The translations under genes and the position numbers were made by a program. Source: an uncultured Chromatiaceae bacterium (GTDB taxonomy: Bacteria > Pseudomonadota > Gammaproteobacteria > Enterobacterales > Alteromonadaceae). From it: a DNA stretch of 64,000 nt. The stretch covers positions 1-64,000 of the forward strand of contig CALJUX010000022.1 of the NCBI GenBank assembly GCA_937978655.1. The letters run 5' to 3'. A model generated the notes under the pieces. The model was given only the letters and a program-made list of their open reading frames with translations, searched no databases and was not told where the DNA came from. Of the stretch, positions 26,465-35,599 are shown in pieces (within the stretch, counting starts at the first letter, position 1; every line of letters begins with the position of its first letter).

Positions 26465-27181
26465 ATGACAAACCTGATCAAAGCCCAGAGCCCTGCAGGC
26501 TTCGCTGAAGAATATATCGTTGAGTCGATTTGGAACGGCAAATTTGCGCCTGGTTCAATTTTGCCGGCCGAGCGTGAGCTGTCTGAGCTGATTGGCGTTA
26601 CCCGGACCACCTTACGTGAAGTGTTACAGCGGCTGGCCCGCGATGGCTGGCTTACCATTCAGCATGGCAAACCGACCCGGGTAAATAATTTCTGGGAAAC
26701 TTCCGGGCTGAATATTCTTGAAACGCTGGCGCGCTTAGATGAAGAGCGGATGCCGGAGCTGGTGGATGAACTGTTATCAGCCCGCACCAATATCAGCGCT
26801 ATTTATATCCGTGGCGCCATCAAAAATCATCAGGCGGAAGCTGCGGCGGCATTTGCCGGTGCTGAGCTGTTAGAAGATACCCCCGAAGCATTTGCTGACT
26901 TTGACTACAACTTAAACCATGAACTGGCCCTGCATTCAGCCAACCGTATTTATGTGTTAATCCTCAATGGTTTCCGGGGGCTGTACCGTAAAATTGCCAC
27001 CTTCTACTTCTCGCAGCCGGAATCCCGCGAGCTGGCCCGGCGTTATTACCATCAGCTGAAACTGTACGCCGAAGCCGGCAAACATGATGAAGTGGTGATG
27101 GCGGTGCGTAAATATGGCAAAGAATCTGGGAAAGTCTGGTCAGCACTGCGGCCGGACATCCCAAAAGATCTGGTTGAATAA
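26465..27181 (+). CDS. fadR: Fatty acid metabolism regulator FadR
   Basis: GntR-family regulator of 238 residues, one shorter than E. coli FadR. The N-terminal winged helix includes PGSILPAERELSELIGVTRT and TTLREVLQRLARDGWL, which is the DNA-binding half; the C-terminal acyl-CoA-binding helical domain has LNHELALHSANRIYVLILNG and FRGLYRKIATFYF. It represses beta-oxidation and activates unsaturated fatty acid synthesis when free of long-chain acyl-CoA. FadR-like sites can be read before fadI, before itself and, weakly, before the KAS III gene. A terminator follows. Confidence 0.95.
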   Translation: MTNLIKAQSPAGFAEEYIVESIWNGKFAPGSILPAERELSELIGVTRTTLREVLQRLARDGWLTIQHGKPTRVNNFWETSGLNILETLARLDEERMPELVDELLSARTNISAIYIRGAIKNHQAEAAAAFAGAELLEDTPEAFADFDYNLNHELALHSANRIYVLILNGFRGLYRKIATFYFSQPESRELARRYYHQLKLYAEAGKHDEVVMAVRKYGKESGKVWSALRPDIPKDLVE

Positions 27182-27185
27182 TGCC

Positions 27186-27214
27186 AAACGCCGCTGCCAA
27201 GCGGCGTTTTTTTT
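27186..27214 (+). terminator. Terminator after fadR
   Basis: AAACGCCGC pairs with GCGGCGTTT around TGCCAA, and the T run continues for five more bases, starting right after the fadR stop. Confidence 0.88.
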
Positions 27215-27386
27215 ATCCTGGCAGAAATTTCCGGCGCCGTCAGTGTCATACGGCACGGGCGCGCAGCCAGCGCGTTCCTGTAAATGGGGCGGCGGTTCGT
27301 ATGATGGTTGTGGCAAAGATCCGCCAGTGCCATCGCTATCTGCAGTTGTCCGGCCAATAATGTCTTGTCAGCGTCAGCTGAACTTC

Positions 27387-27425
27387 ATATCATTATTGAT
27401 ATAAGATATTCTCTTTGGTTATAAG
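27387..27425 (+). promoter_or_regulatory. Promoter-like region with inverted repeat before the desulfurase fusion
   Basis: ATATCA-TTAT-TGATAT (27387-27402) is a perfect inverted repeat. It overlaps TTGATATAAG (27396-27405), which is followed by TTATAAG at 27419-27425. Both words, in the same order, also occur upstream of the MoxR gene at 42191, in the gap shared with cysK (42134-42165). The rest of the 27215-27436 gap shows nothing I can name. Confidence 0.35.
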
Positions 27426-27436
27426 TAGGTGCCATC

Positions 27437-29686
27437 ATGCCGGAATACCGTCACGGCCGCTGTCAGGCGGAAGTTTACCTGGACAACAACGCAACCACCG
27501 CGGTGTTGCCTTGCGCCGCCGCTGCGGTACAGCATCATATGCAGACCTGCTTTGGTAATCCAAGCAGCAGCCACAGTACCGGTATCAAAGCCAAAGTGGA
27601 GCTGGAACTGACCCGGCAGCTGGCGCGACAAGTGATTGGTGCCAGCCGGGGGCAAATAGTGTTCACCTCCGGCGCGACTGAAGGGATCCAGACCTCGATT
27701 GTCTCAGCCTTACTCGATGCCCGCAGCCGCGGCTTAAGCGGGCCTGACACCTTGTTGTTATACGGCGCCACCGAGCATAAAGCCGTACCGGAGAGCCTGA
27801 AACACTGGAATCAGGTGTTGCAACTGAGAGCGACAGTCAAAGCCATCCCGGTCGACAGTCATGGTGTGCTGGATGAGCAGGCGCTGCGTAGCTTGTTACC
27901 ACATGCCGCGATGGTCTGCACTATGGCTGCCAACAATGAAACCGGCGTGAAGCAGGATCTGGCAAGACTGGAACAAGTGATCCGCCAGGTCAATCCAGCT
28001 GTGCGCTGGATGGTGGATTGTGTGCAGGCACTTGGCAAAATGAATTTGAATATTGCTGATACCAGTATCGATTATGCGCCGTTTAGTGGCCATAAGCTGT
28101 ATGCGCCCAAGGGTATTGGTTTTTTGTATGTGCGCGAAGGCGCCCCTTATCAACCATTTATCGCTGGTGGTGGCCAGGAAAGTGGTCTGCGCTCGGGGAC
28201 TGAAAATTTACCGGGCATTGCAGCGCTGCATGCAATTTTTACCGAATTACTCAAACCAGCTGGTTCAGTGTTTCACGACGCCGAAACTTTGTGGTCTTAC
28301 CGCAGCCAGTTGCTGGCCGCGCTGACGGAGTTATTCCCGCAAATGGTGCTGAACAGTGACGCACCTTATATAGTGCCGACCACCATTAATTTTTCGGTAC
28401 CGGGGTTTCTCAGCAAAGATATTCTCGATTTGTTTGATGCCGGCAATATCCGGGTCAGTGCCGGTTCGGCCTGTAGTTCCAAAGCCAGCGGCAGCTTTGT
28501 GCTGGATGCGATGGGGCTGGCAGAATGGCGCAGCCAGGGCGCAGTCCGGTTGTCGTTTGGTCCGGCGATGTCGGCGGCCGAAATCGATGCGGCCTGCAAA
28601 GCCATTCGCCGGCTGGTGCCGGTGGTACGCAACTGTTGCTTGGTGCTGAATGACGCTCAGGACTCGGCAGCACCACCGCTGGCTGGATTGACCCAGCTGA
28701 AGTATGAAGATTTGTGTAGTTATCTGCTGGTATGCCCACAAAGTCGCGAAGCGGTGGTGATTGATCCGGTGGAACCGCTGATGAACCGTCTGGTCAATCT
28801 GGTACAGGGGCAGGGACTACAACTGAAGGCGGTGTTGGAAACCCACCAACACCAGGACCATCCGTCGGTGCGCGCGGATCTCCTCAATGCCTTAGGTATT
28901 CATCAGATGTCAGCTGTGGATGGCAATGGCTGGCCTGCAGTGGCTGAACTCAAGGTTGGAGATTTTACACTGCAGGCACTGGCGACACCGGGCCATAGCA
29001 GCGACAGTCACAGTTTCCTGTTGTATCGCGACCAGCAGTTGCTGGCGGCCTTTGTTGGTGATTTGTTATTGCCGGGCGGTTTTGGCCGGCTGGATTTAAC
29101 CGGCTCTGACACCCAGGCTTTTGTGCACAGTCTGCAACAGTTACAGCAAGTGCTGAAGGATGACACGCTGTTACTCAGCAGTCACGACTACGCGCAGCGC
29201 TTTTTTACCAGCTGGCGTTTAATGACGCTGGAGAACCCGGAAATTACCGACATGCTGAAACTGGGTGCTTTGTCTGCACGCTGGCAAGACAAACTGGCGC
29301 AGCAAAGCCTGCAGTTGCAACAACAGCAGCAATATCAGTGTGGTATTGTCGAAGTCAGTTATTCCGATGCGAAAGCGCTGATTGGGCCGGCCGACATTGC
29401 CGCGTTACTGAGCCAGTATCCACAGCTACAGATTGTCGATGTGCGCGAACCGCATGAACAAATCGCCGGCGAAATTGAACCCTTGTTGCCTCAAGCTGCG
29501 AAAGTACAACACTGGCCTTTGTCACAGCTGGCCTGGGCGCTGATGAGCGGTGCGATTGAGCCGTCGCAGCAACTGTTGCTGGTGTGCCGCTCTGGTAATC
29601 GCAGCCTGCTGGCGGCGAAAATCTTAAACCGGCTGGGTTTTGAACAAGTCTATAACCTCAAAGGCGGTGTGGCGCTGTTAAACTGA
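27437..29686 (+). CDS. Cysteine desulfurase - persulfide dioxygenase-like - rhodanese fusion
   Basis: Single chain of 749 residues with three sulfur-handling modules. Residues 1 to about 400 are a NifS/IscS-type cysteine desulfurase: YLDNNATT, TSGATEGIQTS, H114, ANNETG, the PLP lysine K220 in FSGHKLYAPKG and the persulfide cysteine C346 in SAGSACSSKAS. About 415-600 is a metallo-beta-lactamase fold with H470-Q-H472-Q-D474-H475, H520 in TPGHSSDSH, D542 in VGDLLLPGGFGRLD and H583, the layout of ETHE1-type persulfide dioxygenases. About 635-749 is a rhodanese with C717 in CRSGNR. All three active sites appear intact. A reasonable inference is desulfuration of cysteine, hand-over of the persulfide to C717 and oxidation toward sulfite. 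AGGTG precedes the ATG. It is monocistronic, with its own terminator. Confidence 0.9.
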   Translation: MPEYRHGRCQAEVYLDNNATTAVLPCAAAAVQHHMQTCFGNPSSSHSTGIKAKVELELTRQLARQVIGASRGQIVFTSGATEGIQTSIVSALLDARSRGLSGPDTLLLYGATEHKAVPESLKHWNQVLQLRATVKAIPVDSHGVLDEQALRSLLPHAAMVCTMAANNETGVKQDLARLEQVIRQVNPAVRWMVDCVQALGKMNLNIADTSIDYAPFSGHKLYAPKGIGFLYVREGAPYQPFIAGGGQESGLRSGTENLPGIAALHAIFTELLKPAGSVFHDAETLWSYRSQLLAALTELFPQMVLNSDAPYIVPTTINFSVPGFLSKDILDLFDAGNIRVSAGSACSSKASGSFVLDAMGLAEWRSQGAVRLSFGPAMSAAEIDAACKAIRRLVPVVRNCCLVLNDAQDSAAPPLAGLTQLKYEDLCSYLLVCPQSREAVVIDPVEPLMNRLVNLVQGQGLQLKAVLETHQHQDHPSVRADLLNALGIHQMSAVDGNGWPAVAELKVGDFTLQALATPGHSSDSHSFLLYRDQQLLAAFVGDLLLPGGFGRLDLTGSDTQAFVHSLQQLQQVLKDDTLLLSSHDYAQRFFTSWRLMTLENPEITDMLKLGALSARWQDKLAQQSLQLQQQQQYQCGIVEVSYSDAKALIGPADIAALLSQYPQLQIVDVREPHEQIAGEIEPLLPQAAKVQHWPLSQLAWALMSGAIEPSQQLLLVCRSGNRSLLAAKILNRLGFEQVYNLKGGVALLN

Positions 29687-29703
29687 CCGCACGCAGCGCA
29701 GCT

Positions 29704-29736
29704 AAACAAAACCCCGCCTGATGCGGGGTTTTGTTT
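29704..29736. terminator. Bidirectional terminator between the fusion gene and chrR
   Basis: A 14-bp perfect stem, AAACAAAACCCCGC with GCGGGGTTTTGTTT, closes a CTGAT loop between converging genes. Confidence 0.92.
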
Positions 29737-29751
29737 ATTTCAGTGGCGGGC

Positions 29752-30432
29752 TTAATAAAAAAACCGTTGCAGTGGATTAAGCCAACGCGTCAGGCCTTCT
29801 TTAAACTGCAGCGGCGCGCTTAACACCGACAGGCATAAACACGGCTGATCGCTGACGTTACGCGGTTTATGTGTGTCGTCCGGGGAATTAATAATTAAAT
29901 CACCCGGTACATAACGGCCATGTTCGTCGACCATTTCACCGGATAAGACCAGCGTCATTTCCAGTCCCTGATGCGTGTGTAACGGCACATCAGTGTTTTT
30001 GTCGATAAACAGCAAAGAAGCATGATGTGGCTCGCCAGACGGCAGGCGTGCCGTGGCAATGCCGCCCATACTGAGCCATTTGCTGCGATGACCGGCTATC
30101 CGGCGCAGGGCGCGCGGCAATTCAAACTGGTAACCGCCGATGCTGAGCAGGCTCTGTGGTGCCGGCGCAGGCGTCGCCTTGGGTAACTGCGGCGTTGCGG
30201 TGATCCGGTTCATCATTTCCAGCCAGTCAGTGGCGTGCAGCTCTGAAGAGCCGGCGGCTGATTCCGCCAGCTGACCACCCAGATCGGCTTCGATATCGTG
30301 GCACAGCTGTTGGCAATGCGGACAATAGTCCAGGTGCGTGGCGACCAGCAGCGCCACTTCTGCGTTCAGACTGCCATCACAATACAGTTCAAGCAGGCTG
30401 ATGCTCGGGTGATGTTTAACGCTGTGAGTCAT
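29752..30432 (-). CDS. chrR: ChrR family anti-sigma factor with cupin domain
   Basis: Anti-sigma factor of 226 residues. The N-terminal zinc-binding domain carries H-x3-C-x2-C in THLDYCPHCQ, as in Rhodobacter ChrR, and would hold the sigma factor inactive. The C-terminal part is a cupin (about 120-205), with PLHTHQGLEMTLVLSGEM and DDTHKPRN providing metal ligands, the module needed for the response to singlet oxygen in Rhodobacter. The start at 30432 has GAGG six bases upstream and overlaps the end of the sigma gene by 17 bases, so the pair is coupled. Confidence 0.9.
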   Translation of the reverse strand: MTHSVKHHPSISLLELYCDGSLNAEVALLVATHLDYCPHCQQLCHDIEADLGGQLAESAAGSSELHATDWLEMMNRITATPQLPKATPAPAPQSLLSIGGYQFELPRALRRIAGHRSKWLSMGGIATARLPSGEPHHASLLFIDKNTDVPLHTHQGLEMTLVLSGEMVDEHGRYVPGDLIINSPDDTHKPRNVSDQPCLCLSVLSAPLQFKEGLTRWLNPLQRFFY

Positions 30433-31072
30433 CCAGGGCCTCTCTTAACCGGTCTAATGCCAAACGAATTCGTGATTTAACGGTACCCAGCGGGATACCA
30501 AGCTGATCTGATACTTCCTGATGCGACAATTCTTCCAGATAGACCTTTTCCATCACCGTCCGTTGTGCCGGCGGTAAGGCGGCAAAGTGAGGGGCCAGTT
30601 TTTCGCTAATCAGCCACAGTTCCCATTTCTGCGTTTGTTGATCTTCCGCTTCCGGATAGTCACCGTCGGCCCACAGGTCGTCGGCAGAAATATCGTCCTT
30701 ACGGCTTTGTTTCTTGCGCAGCATGTCAAAACGCACGTTGCGGGCGATGGTAAAAATCCAGGTTGATGCGCAGCCACGGGACGGGTCAAACAGCGCGGCT
30801 TTTTGCCAGACATTTAATAAAGTGTCCTGCACCATTTCCAGTGCCTGCTGTTCATTGCCGAACATCTTGATGCCAAAAGCGCGCAGTCTTGGCGCGAAAT
30901 AACCAAACAGTTCGTGATAGGCGTGTTTGTCGCGCTTCAGCGCGACCAGCGCCAGCGCCTGTTCCCATTGCCCTAAAGCCCGGTCTACCGGTTCAGATCC
31001 TGACAAGCTGAAAGTTCCTTGTGTCGATGGTTCCGGGCCATGATGCCGCTCAGTCATCACTAAATCCATCAT
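30416..31072 (-). CDS. ECF sigma factor of the RpoE/ChrR (ECF11) type
   Basis: Sigma-70 family factor of 218 residues without regions 1 and 3. Region 2 is visible around EMVQDTLLNVWQKAALFDPS and STWIFTIARNVRFDMLRKKQ, and region 4 around LPPAQRTVMEKVYLEELSHQ and LGIPLGTVKSRIRLALDRLR. The adjacent chrR gene identifies it as an ECF11-type factor, which in Rhodobacter drives the response to singlet oxygen and some peroxides. The ATG at 31072 has GGAAG five bases upstream; the frame extends to 31141 without a good site. I could not find a convincing ECF11 promoter in the 192-bp divergent gap in front of it. Confidence 0.88.
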   Translation of the reverse strand: MMDLVMTERHHGPEPSTQGTFSLSGSEPVDRALGQWEQALALVALKRDKHAYHELFGYFAPRLRAFGIKMFGNEQQALEMVQDTLLNVWQKAALFDPSRGCASTWIFTIARNVRFDMLRKKQSRKDDISADDLWADGDYPEAEDQQTQKWELWLISEKLAPHFAALPPAQRTVMEKVYLEELSHQEVSDQLGIPLGTVKSRIRLALDRLREALDDSQR

Positions 31073-31264
31073 TTTGTCTTCCGCTAAAGCTGCTGTTAAC
31101 AGTGATACGGACCAGCGGCGACATTGGTTCAATAAGCTCACAAAAAAATAATTCTAAATAATAGAATGTTTGATGCGTTTTAATGCAATTTATATTCGAT
31201 ATTGCTTCAGATAAGCTGGTTCTCATCATCAAAGCACACAGCAACATGAATGAGGATTGCGCAA

Positions 31265-31870
31265 ATGAAAAAAGTATTAGTGGTACAAAGCTCGGTCAGT
31301 GGTGAACAGGGTAAGTCAAATCAGTTGATTGAACAGTTTGTGCAGGCATTGCCAGCAGGCTTTGTGCGCGAAGATCTGGATTTGGTTGGCAGTGATTTTC
31401 CGCATCTGACGATGACGGAAATTGGCGCCTGGATGACACCGGCGGAAAGCCGCAGCAGCGAACAGGCAGCGCTTGCGGCGTTGTCTGATAATGCCATCGC
31501 GCAGGTGCAGGCCGCAGATGTGATTTTACTCGGCGTGCCGATGTACAACTTTGGTGTGCCAAGCCAGCTCAAAGCGTGGTTTGACCGGCTGGCGCGTGCC
31601 GGCATCACGTTTAAATACACGGAACAAGGGCCGGTCGGTTTATTGGCCGACAAACCGGTGATTGTGTTTGCTACCCGTGGCGGCATTTATAAAGATTTAC
31701 CGGCGGATTCACAGACGCCGTTCCTGAAAAGTTTCCTGAATTTTATCGGCCTGAAAAATGTGCATTTTGTCTATGCCGAAGGCCTGAACATGGGGCCGGA
31801 CAGTGCGGCGCAGGCGCTCGGTGCCGCTGCTGCGCAAATTCAGAGCTTAACTGCAGATTTAGCCGCTTAA
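31265..31870 (+). CDS. azoR: FMN-dependent NADH-azoreductase
   Basis: Flavodoxin-like oxidoreductase of 201 residues, the same length as E. coli AzoR. The N-terminus MKKVLVVQSSVSGEQGKSNQ forms the FMN phosphate loop, VPMYNFGVPSQLKAWFDRLA is the family block, and FATRGGIYKDLP completes the flavin site. It reduces quinones and azo compounds by two electrons and protects against thiol stress in E. coli. GAGGA with an eight-base spacer fixes the ATG at 31265 over the one at 31250. It is divergent from the ECF sigma gene. The 165 bases after it hold only an imperfect hairpin (31882-31909). Confidence 0.9.
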   Translation: MKKVLVVQSSVSGEQGKSNQLIEQFVQALPAGFVREDLDLVGSDFPHLTMTEIGAWMTPAESRSSEQAALAALSDNAIAQVQAADVILLGVPMYNFGVPSQLKAWFDRLARAGITFKYTEQGPVGLLADKPVIVFATRGGIYKDLPADSQTPFLKSFLNFIGLKNVHFVYAEGLNMGPDSAAQALGAAAAQIQSLTADLAA

Positions 31871-32035
31871 GCCAATCCCCGCCTGATGCAGTGTTTCATT
31901 GCATCGGGCGCAGAACAGGCACCGGGTCGTTGGTCCCGGTCTTTCGCGATTGCGCCGCAGAAGATTGAAATTCGACTGGCTGCTTTGTATAACAACAGCT
32001 TCAGTTAACCCTTCAGTTTTATGCGGCGACCAACA

Positions 32036-34507
32036 ATGAAAACAATCCGATATACCGCTGTCGCGCTGGCCCTCAGCGCTGTCCTGCTGTCCGGCCCGGT
32101 GCTGGCAGCACGGGAAAACGTCAGTTACAACCTGCAAACCCAACAAATTCAAGGCCAGACCGGCCAGACCCTGATGACGATAGAACAAGCCATGGCACAT
32201 CCGGACTGGTTAGGTCGTCAGCCGGAATTAGCCTATTGGTCGGCCGACAGCCAGTCGGTGATTTACCAGCGTAAACAGGCCGGCAATGAACTGCGCGACT
32301 GGCATCAGGTGCCGGTCAGTAGCGGCCAAAGCGCCGCCGCCGCAAGTGCAGTGGTCGCACTGAATAACCTCGATGACATCGGCGCCGGCGAGCAGGTGTT
32401 TTCCAAAGACTGGCAGTTTGCCGGCTGGATTTTTGAAGGCAATGTGTTTATCAAAGCCTTAGCCAGCGGCAAAATCAGCCAGCTGACCCGCTCCAATGAC
32501 AACCGCCAGGCACTGCAGTTTTTAACCGACGGCCGGGTGGCCTGGCGCCAGGGCTGGGATTTTTACGCGGTGGATTTACAAAGCGGTCTGGTGAGTCAGG
32601 TTGCCAGCCTGAAACTAGACGATGCGCCCAAAGCACCGGCGGTGCCTGATGGCTATCTGGCAAAAGAACAGCATAAGCTGATCCAGTTTGTTGCGCTTGA
32701 ACACAAAAACGCACTGGATTTGCATCAGCAACAAGAAGCTATCCGCAAAAATAACAGCACAGTCGCAGTGCAGCCGGTTTATCTGGGTAAAGACAAACAA
32801 ATCTCTGATGCGGCTTTATCACCGGATGGCCGTCGCCTGATTGCGGCCGTCGCGGCTAAAACGCGCTGGAATGACGAGCGCGACATTATGCCGAATTACA
32901 TCACCGACAATGGTGATATCGCCGCTCAGCCGGTACGCCGTCGCGTGCATGACCAAAAGCCAGAGCCGGAGCAGTTTTTCCTGATTGACCTTGGCAAAGC
33001 GCAGGCGACTGAACTAAAACAAGAAGTCTTATCCGGTTTTGACGAAGATGTGCTGGCGGCAGTCAAAGCCGAAAACGCCAAACGCGATGGCAAAACTTAT
33101 CAGTCAGAGAAAAAGGCCCGCGCCATTACGCTCATCAACGACTGGAGCTGGGATCAGTCTGCCATTCGCTGGAACGCCGACGGCAGTCAGGTGGCGCTGA
33201 TGCTCAAAGCCTGGGACAACAAAGACCGCTGGCTGACTACGGTTGACCTGAATAAAGCCAGTTTTGTTGAGCAGCACCGCCTGAACGACGATGCCTGGAT
33301 CAACTACGATTTCAACAACTTCGGCTGGGCGTATGACAACCAGCTGTATTTCCTGTCCGAACAAAGCGGTTATTCGCATTTGTACTTAAAACCATTAAAA
33401 GGCGAGGCGAAAAAGCTGACCAGCGGCAGTTTTGAAGTCAGCCAGCCGGTGCTGAGCCGTGATGGCCGCACTGTGTACTACCGCGCCAATGCGCAGCATC
33501 CGGGCATTTACAATGTGTTTAAACTGGCGCTCGACAGCGGCAAGTCACAGCCGCTGACGCAGTTGACCGGCAATGTCAGCTTTAAACTGTCACCGGATGA
33601 AAGCAAATTGCTGGTGCGTTATTCCACCTCACTGCAGCCGGAAGAGCTGTATGTGATGGATAATCAGCCGAATGCGCCGTTAAAACAGCTGACTTACACA
33701 GTGTCGAACGAGCTTAAGCAAATGGCGCTGCAGGCGCCGCAAGTCGTTGCCGTACCGTCGAGCCATGGCAAAGCGCCGGTCTATGCCAAGTTGTATCTGC
33801 CAAAAGATTATAAACAGGGCGAAAAACGCCGCGCGGTGATTTTTAACCACGGCGCCGGTTATCTGCAAAACAGCGATTTGGGCTGGTCCAGTTATTTCCG
33901 CGAATTCTTTTTCCACAACCTGCTGACGCAAAAAGGTTATGTGGTGCTGGATATGGATTACCGGGCATCAAAAGGCTATGGCCGTGACTGGCGCACTGCC
34001 ATTTACCGCCAGATGGGCACGCCGGAAATTGAAGATTTAGCTGACGGTGTGAACTGGCTGGTGGAAAACGCCCATGTCGACCGCAGCCGGATTGGCACTT
34101 ATGGCGGCTCTTACGGCGGTTTTATGACTTTTATGGCGATGTTTAAGCAGCCGGAGCTGTTTAAAGCCGGTTCTGCGCTGCGGCCGGTCGGCGACTGGGC
34201 CTATTACAATCACCCATACACGTCAAATATCCTGAACACGCCGGATGTGGACCCTATTGCGTATGAGCGCAGCTCGCCGATTTATTTCACCCAGGGCTTA
34301 AAAGGCCAGTTATTGATTAACTCGCCAATGGTCGATGATAACGTGTTCTTCCAGGATTCTGTTCGCGTAGTGCAGCGCCTGATTGAGCATGAAATCAATA
34401 GTTTTGAAACGGCTATTTTCCCGGTGGAACCGCATGGCTTCCGCCAGCCAAGCAGCTGGCTGGATGAATACCGCCGCATCGAAAAGCTGTTTGACCGCAC
34501 GCTGTAA
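32036..34507 (+). CDS. Secreted S9 family prolyl oligopeptidase-type peptidase
   Basis: Exported peptidase of 823 residues. The signal peptide is MKTIRYTAVALALSAVLLSG, with cleavage after VLA near residue 24. A beta-propeller of about 500 residues is followed by an alpha/beta hydrolase domain with S692 in GTYGGSYGGFM, D767/D768 in PMVDDNVF and H800 in VEPHGF, so the catalytic triad is complete. The propeller normally limits access to short peptides. I chose the ATG at 32036 because the signal sequence starts there; an ATG 15 bases upstream is possible. It is a stand-alone gene. Confidence 0.9.
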   Translation: MKTIRYTAVALALSAVLLSGPVLAARENVSYNLQTQQIQGQTGQTLMTIEQAMAHPDWLGRQPELAYWSADSQSVIYQRKQAGNELRDWHQVPVSSGQSAAAASAVVALNNLDDIGAGEQVFSKDWQFAGWIFEGNVFIKALASGKISQLTRSNDNRQALQFLTDGRVAWRQGWDFYAVDLQSGLVSQVASLKLDDAPKAPAVPDGYLAKEQHKLIQFVALEHKNALDLHQQQEAIRKNNSTVAVQPVYLGKDKQISDAALSPDGRRLIAAVAAKTRWNDERDIMPNYITDNGDIAAQPVRRRVHDQKPEPEQFFLIDLGKAQATELKQEVLSGFDEDVLAAVKAENAKRDGKTYQSEKKARAITLINDWSWDQSAIRWNADGSQVALMLKAWDNKDRWLTTVDLNKASFVEQHRLNDDAWINYDFNNFGWAYDNQLYFLSEQSGYSHLYLKPLKGEAKKLTSGSFEVSQPVLSRDGRTVYYRANAQHPGIYNVFKLALDSGKSQPLTQLTGNVSFKLSPDESKLLVRYSTSLQPEELYVMDNQPNAPLKQLTYTVSNELKQMALQAPQVVAVPSSHGKAPVYAKLYLPKDYKQGEKRRAVIFNHGAGYLQNSDLGWSSYFREFFFHNLLTQKGYVVLDMDYRASKGYGRDWRTAIYRQMGTPEIEDLADGVNWLVENAHVDRSRIGTYGGSYGGFMTFMAMFKQPELFKAGSALRPVGDWAYYNHPYTSNILNTPDVDPIAYERSSPIYFTQGLKGQLLINSPMVDDNVFFQDSVRVVQRLIEHEINSFETAIFPVEPHGFRQPSSWLDEYRRIEKLFDRTL

Positions 34508-34516
34508 GCTGTATTT

Positions 34517-34541
34517 GCCGCCCGCTGCGAAGCCGGGCGGC
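34517..34541. terminator. Hairpin after the S9 peptidase gene
   Basis: GCCGCCCG pairs with CGGGCGGC around a nine-base loop, ten bases after the stop codon. No T-run follows, so it is a weak terminator on its own. Confidence 0.5.
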
Positions 34542-34553
34542 TGGTCTATTTGT

Positions 34554-34579
34554 ACAAAGCCCCGGCAACGGGGCTTTGT
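34554..34579. terminator. Hairpin between converging S9 peptidase and mviM genes
   Basis: ACAAAGCCCC pairs perfectly with GGGGCTTTGT around GGCAAC just before the converging mviM stop. With the neighbouring hairpin it probably ends both transcripts. Confidence 0.65.
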
Positions 34580-34583
34580 CATG

Positions 34584-35507
34584 TCAGAGCCCGCAATGCG
34601 CTTCGGCTTCCAGTGTCAGTAATTCGGCCAGCTGATGGCTGAGTCGGTATTGTTGTATTCGCTGTGCGTTAGCGCAGCCAAGCTCCAGTTCTGCCAGCCA
34701 GTCTTCCAGCATGGCAGCAAAACCCCGCTGCGTTAACATTGGCACCCAGTCGCCAAAACCGGCGGGCAGCAACCGACCTTGCTGGCTGTGTAAGCTGCTG
34801 CGCAGGTTGTCAATTTGCCAGTACTGATCTTGCGCAAACACCTCCAGCCGTTCAAAACTGGCGCCGGCGCGCCGGTCCATCACAGCACTGAACTCGCAGT
34901 CCGGCCGGATCAGTTGCAACCGCACCCGTTGCAAGTGCTGCTTGTCCCGCACAAAGTGGCTGTGGATGCTCAGATCGGTTAAATCGGTGATATTGGCGGC
35001 AACCACCAGCAGGTCAATCAGATGGATAAAATCATCAAAGATCAGCTGACGTGGTGCGGCGCTGAGCTGGTCCCGGTGTTTTTGACAGTGCAGGGCGTGG
35101 ATATTTGCTTGCAGTGGCGCCTGATACAGCGGCGCGAAGCGGCGGTTAAAACCAACCACCAACGGCAGATCTCTGGCAAGCGCAAGGTCCAGTAGCTGTT
35201 CAGCCTGTGCTAGCGAGTCACAAACAGGCTTGTCGATAAACAAGGCGATGCCGGCGTTTAATACGGCCTCTGCCAGCGCGAAATGACTGTGGGTGCTGCT
35301 GTGCAGCATGACGGCATCAGGTTTACTGGCCAACATGGCGGCAAAATCGGCATAAACCTCGTCGATGCGGTATTGCCGGGCCAGCCGGTTCAGCACGGCG
35401 CTATTGCGGCTGCACAATACCGGTGTGATCTGTGGATGCTGGCAGACCAGCGGCAAATAGGCTTTTTGGGCAATATCACCAAGCCCGGTCAGTGCAATGC
35501 GAAACAT
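34584..35507 (-). CDS. mviM: Gfo/Idh/MocA family oxidoreductase, MviM-like
   Basis: NAD(P)-dependent oxidoreductase of 307 residues. The Rossmann motif is IALTGLGDIAQKAYLP, and HSSTHSHFALAEAVLNAGIA with DKPVCDSL and LVVGFNRRFAPLY follows the E. coli MviM (YceM) pattern closely. The family lysine in DKP is present. No substrate is known for MviM, and the virulence name is historical. It lies 92 bases after the RluA-type gene on the same strand, so co-transcription is possible. Confidence 0.85.
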   Translation of the reverse strand: MFRIALTGLGDIAQKAYLPLVCQHPQITPVLCSRNSAVLNRLARQYRIDEVYADFAAMLASKPDAVMLHSSTHSHFALAEAVLNAGIALFIDKPVCDSLAQAEQLLDLALARDLPLVVGFNRRFAPLYQAPLQANIHALHCQKHRDQLSAAPRQLIFDDFIHLIDLLVVAANITDLTDLSIHSHFVRDKQHLQRVRLQLIRPDCEFSAVMDRRAGASFERLEVFAQDQYWQIDNLRSSLHSQQGRLLPAGFGDWVPMLTQRGFAAMLEDWLAELELGCANAQRIQQYRLSHQLAELLTLEAEAHCGL

Positions 35508-35599
35508 CAATGGACCCTGCTATTTTTCGAAGTCTCTGCTGATCATGCAAGAGTCTGCCTGCGCTGGCAAGTCGGCCGGCGCAGAGAAAAGCCCGCGGA

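Noticed and set aside
31882..31909. Hairpin after azoR as a terminator
   Set aside because: The stem has a mismatch and no T-run follows, so I do not list it as a feature.
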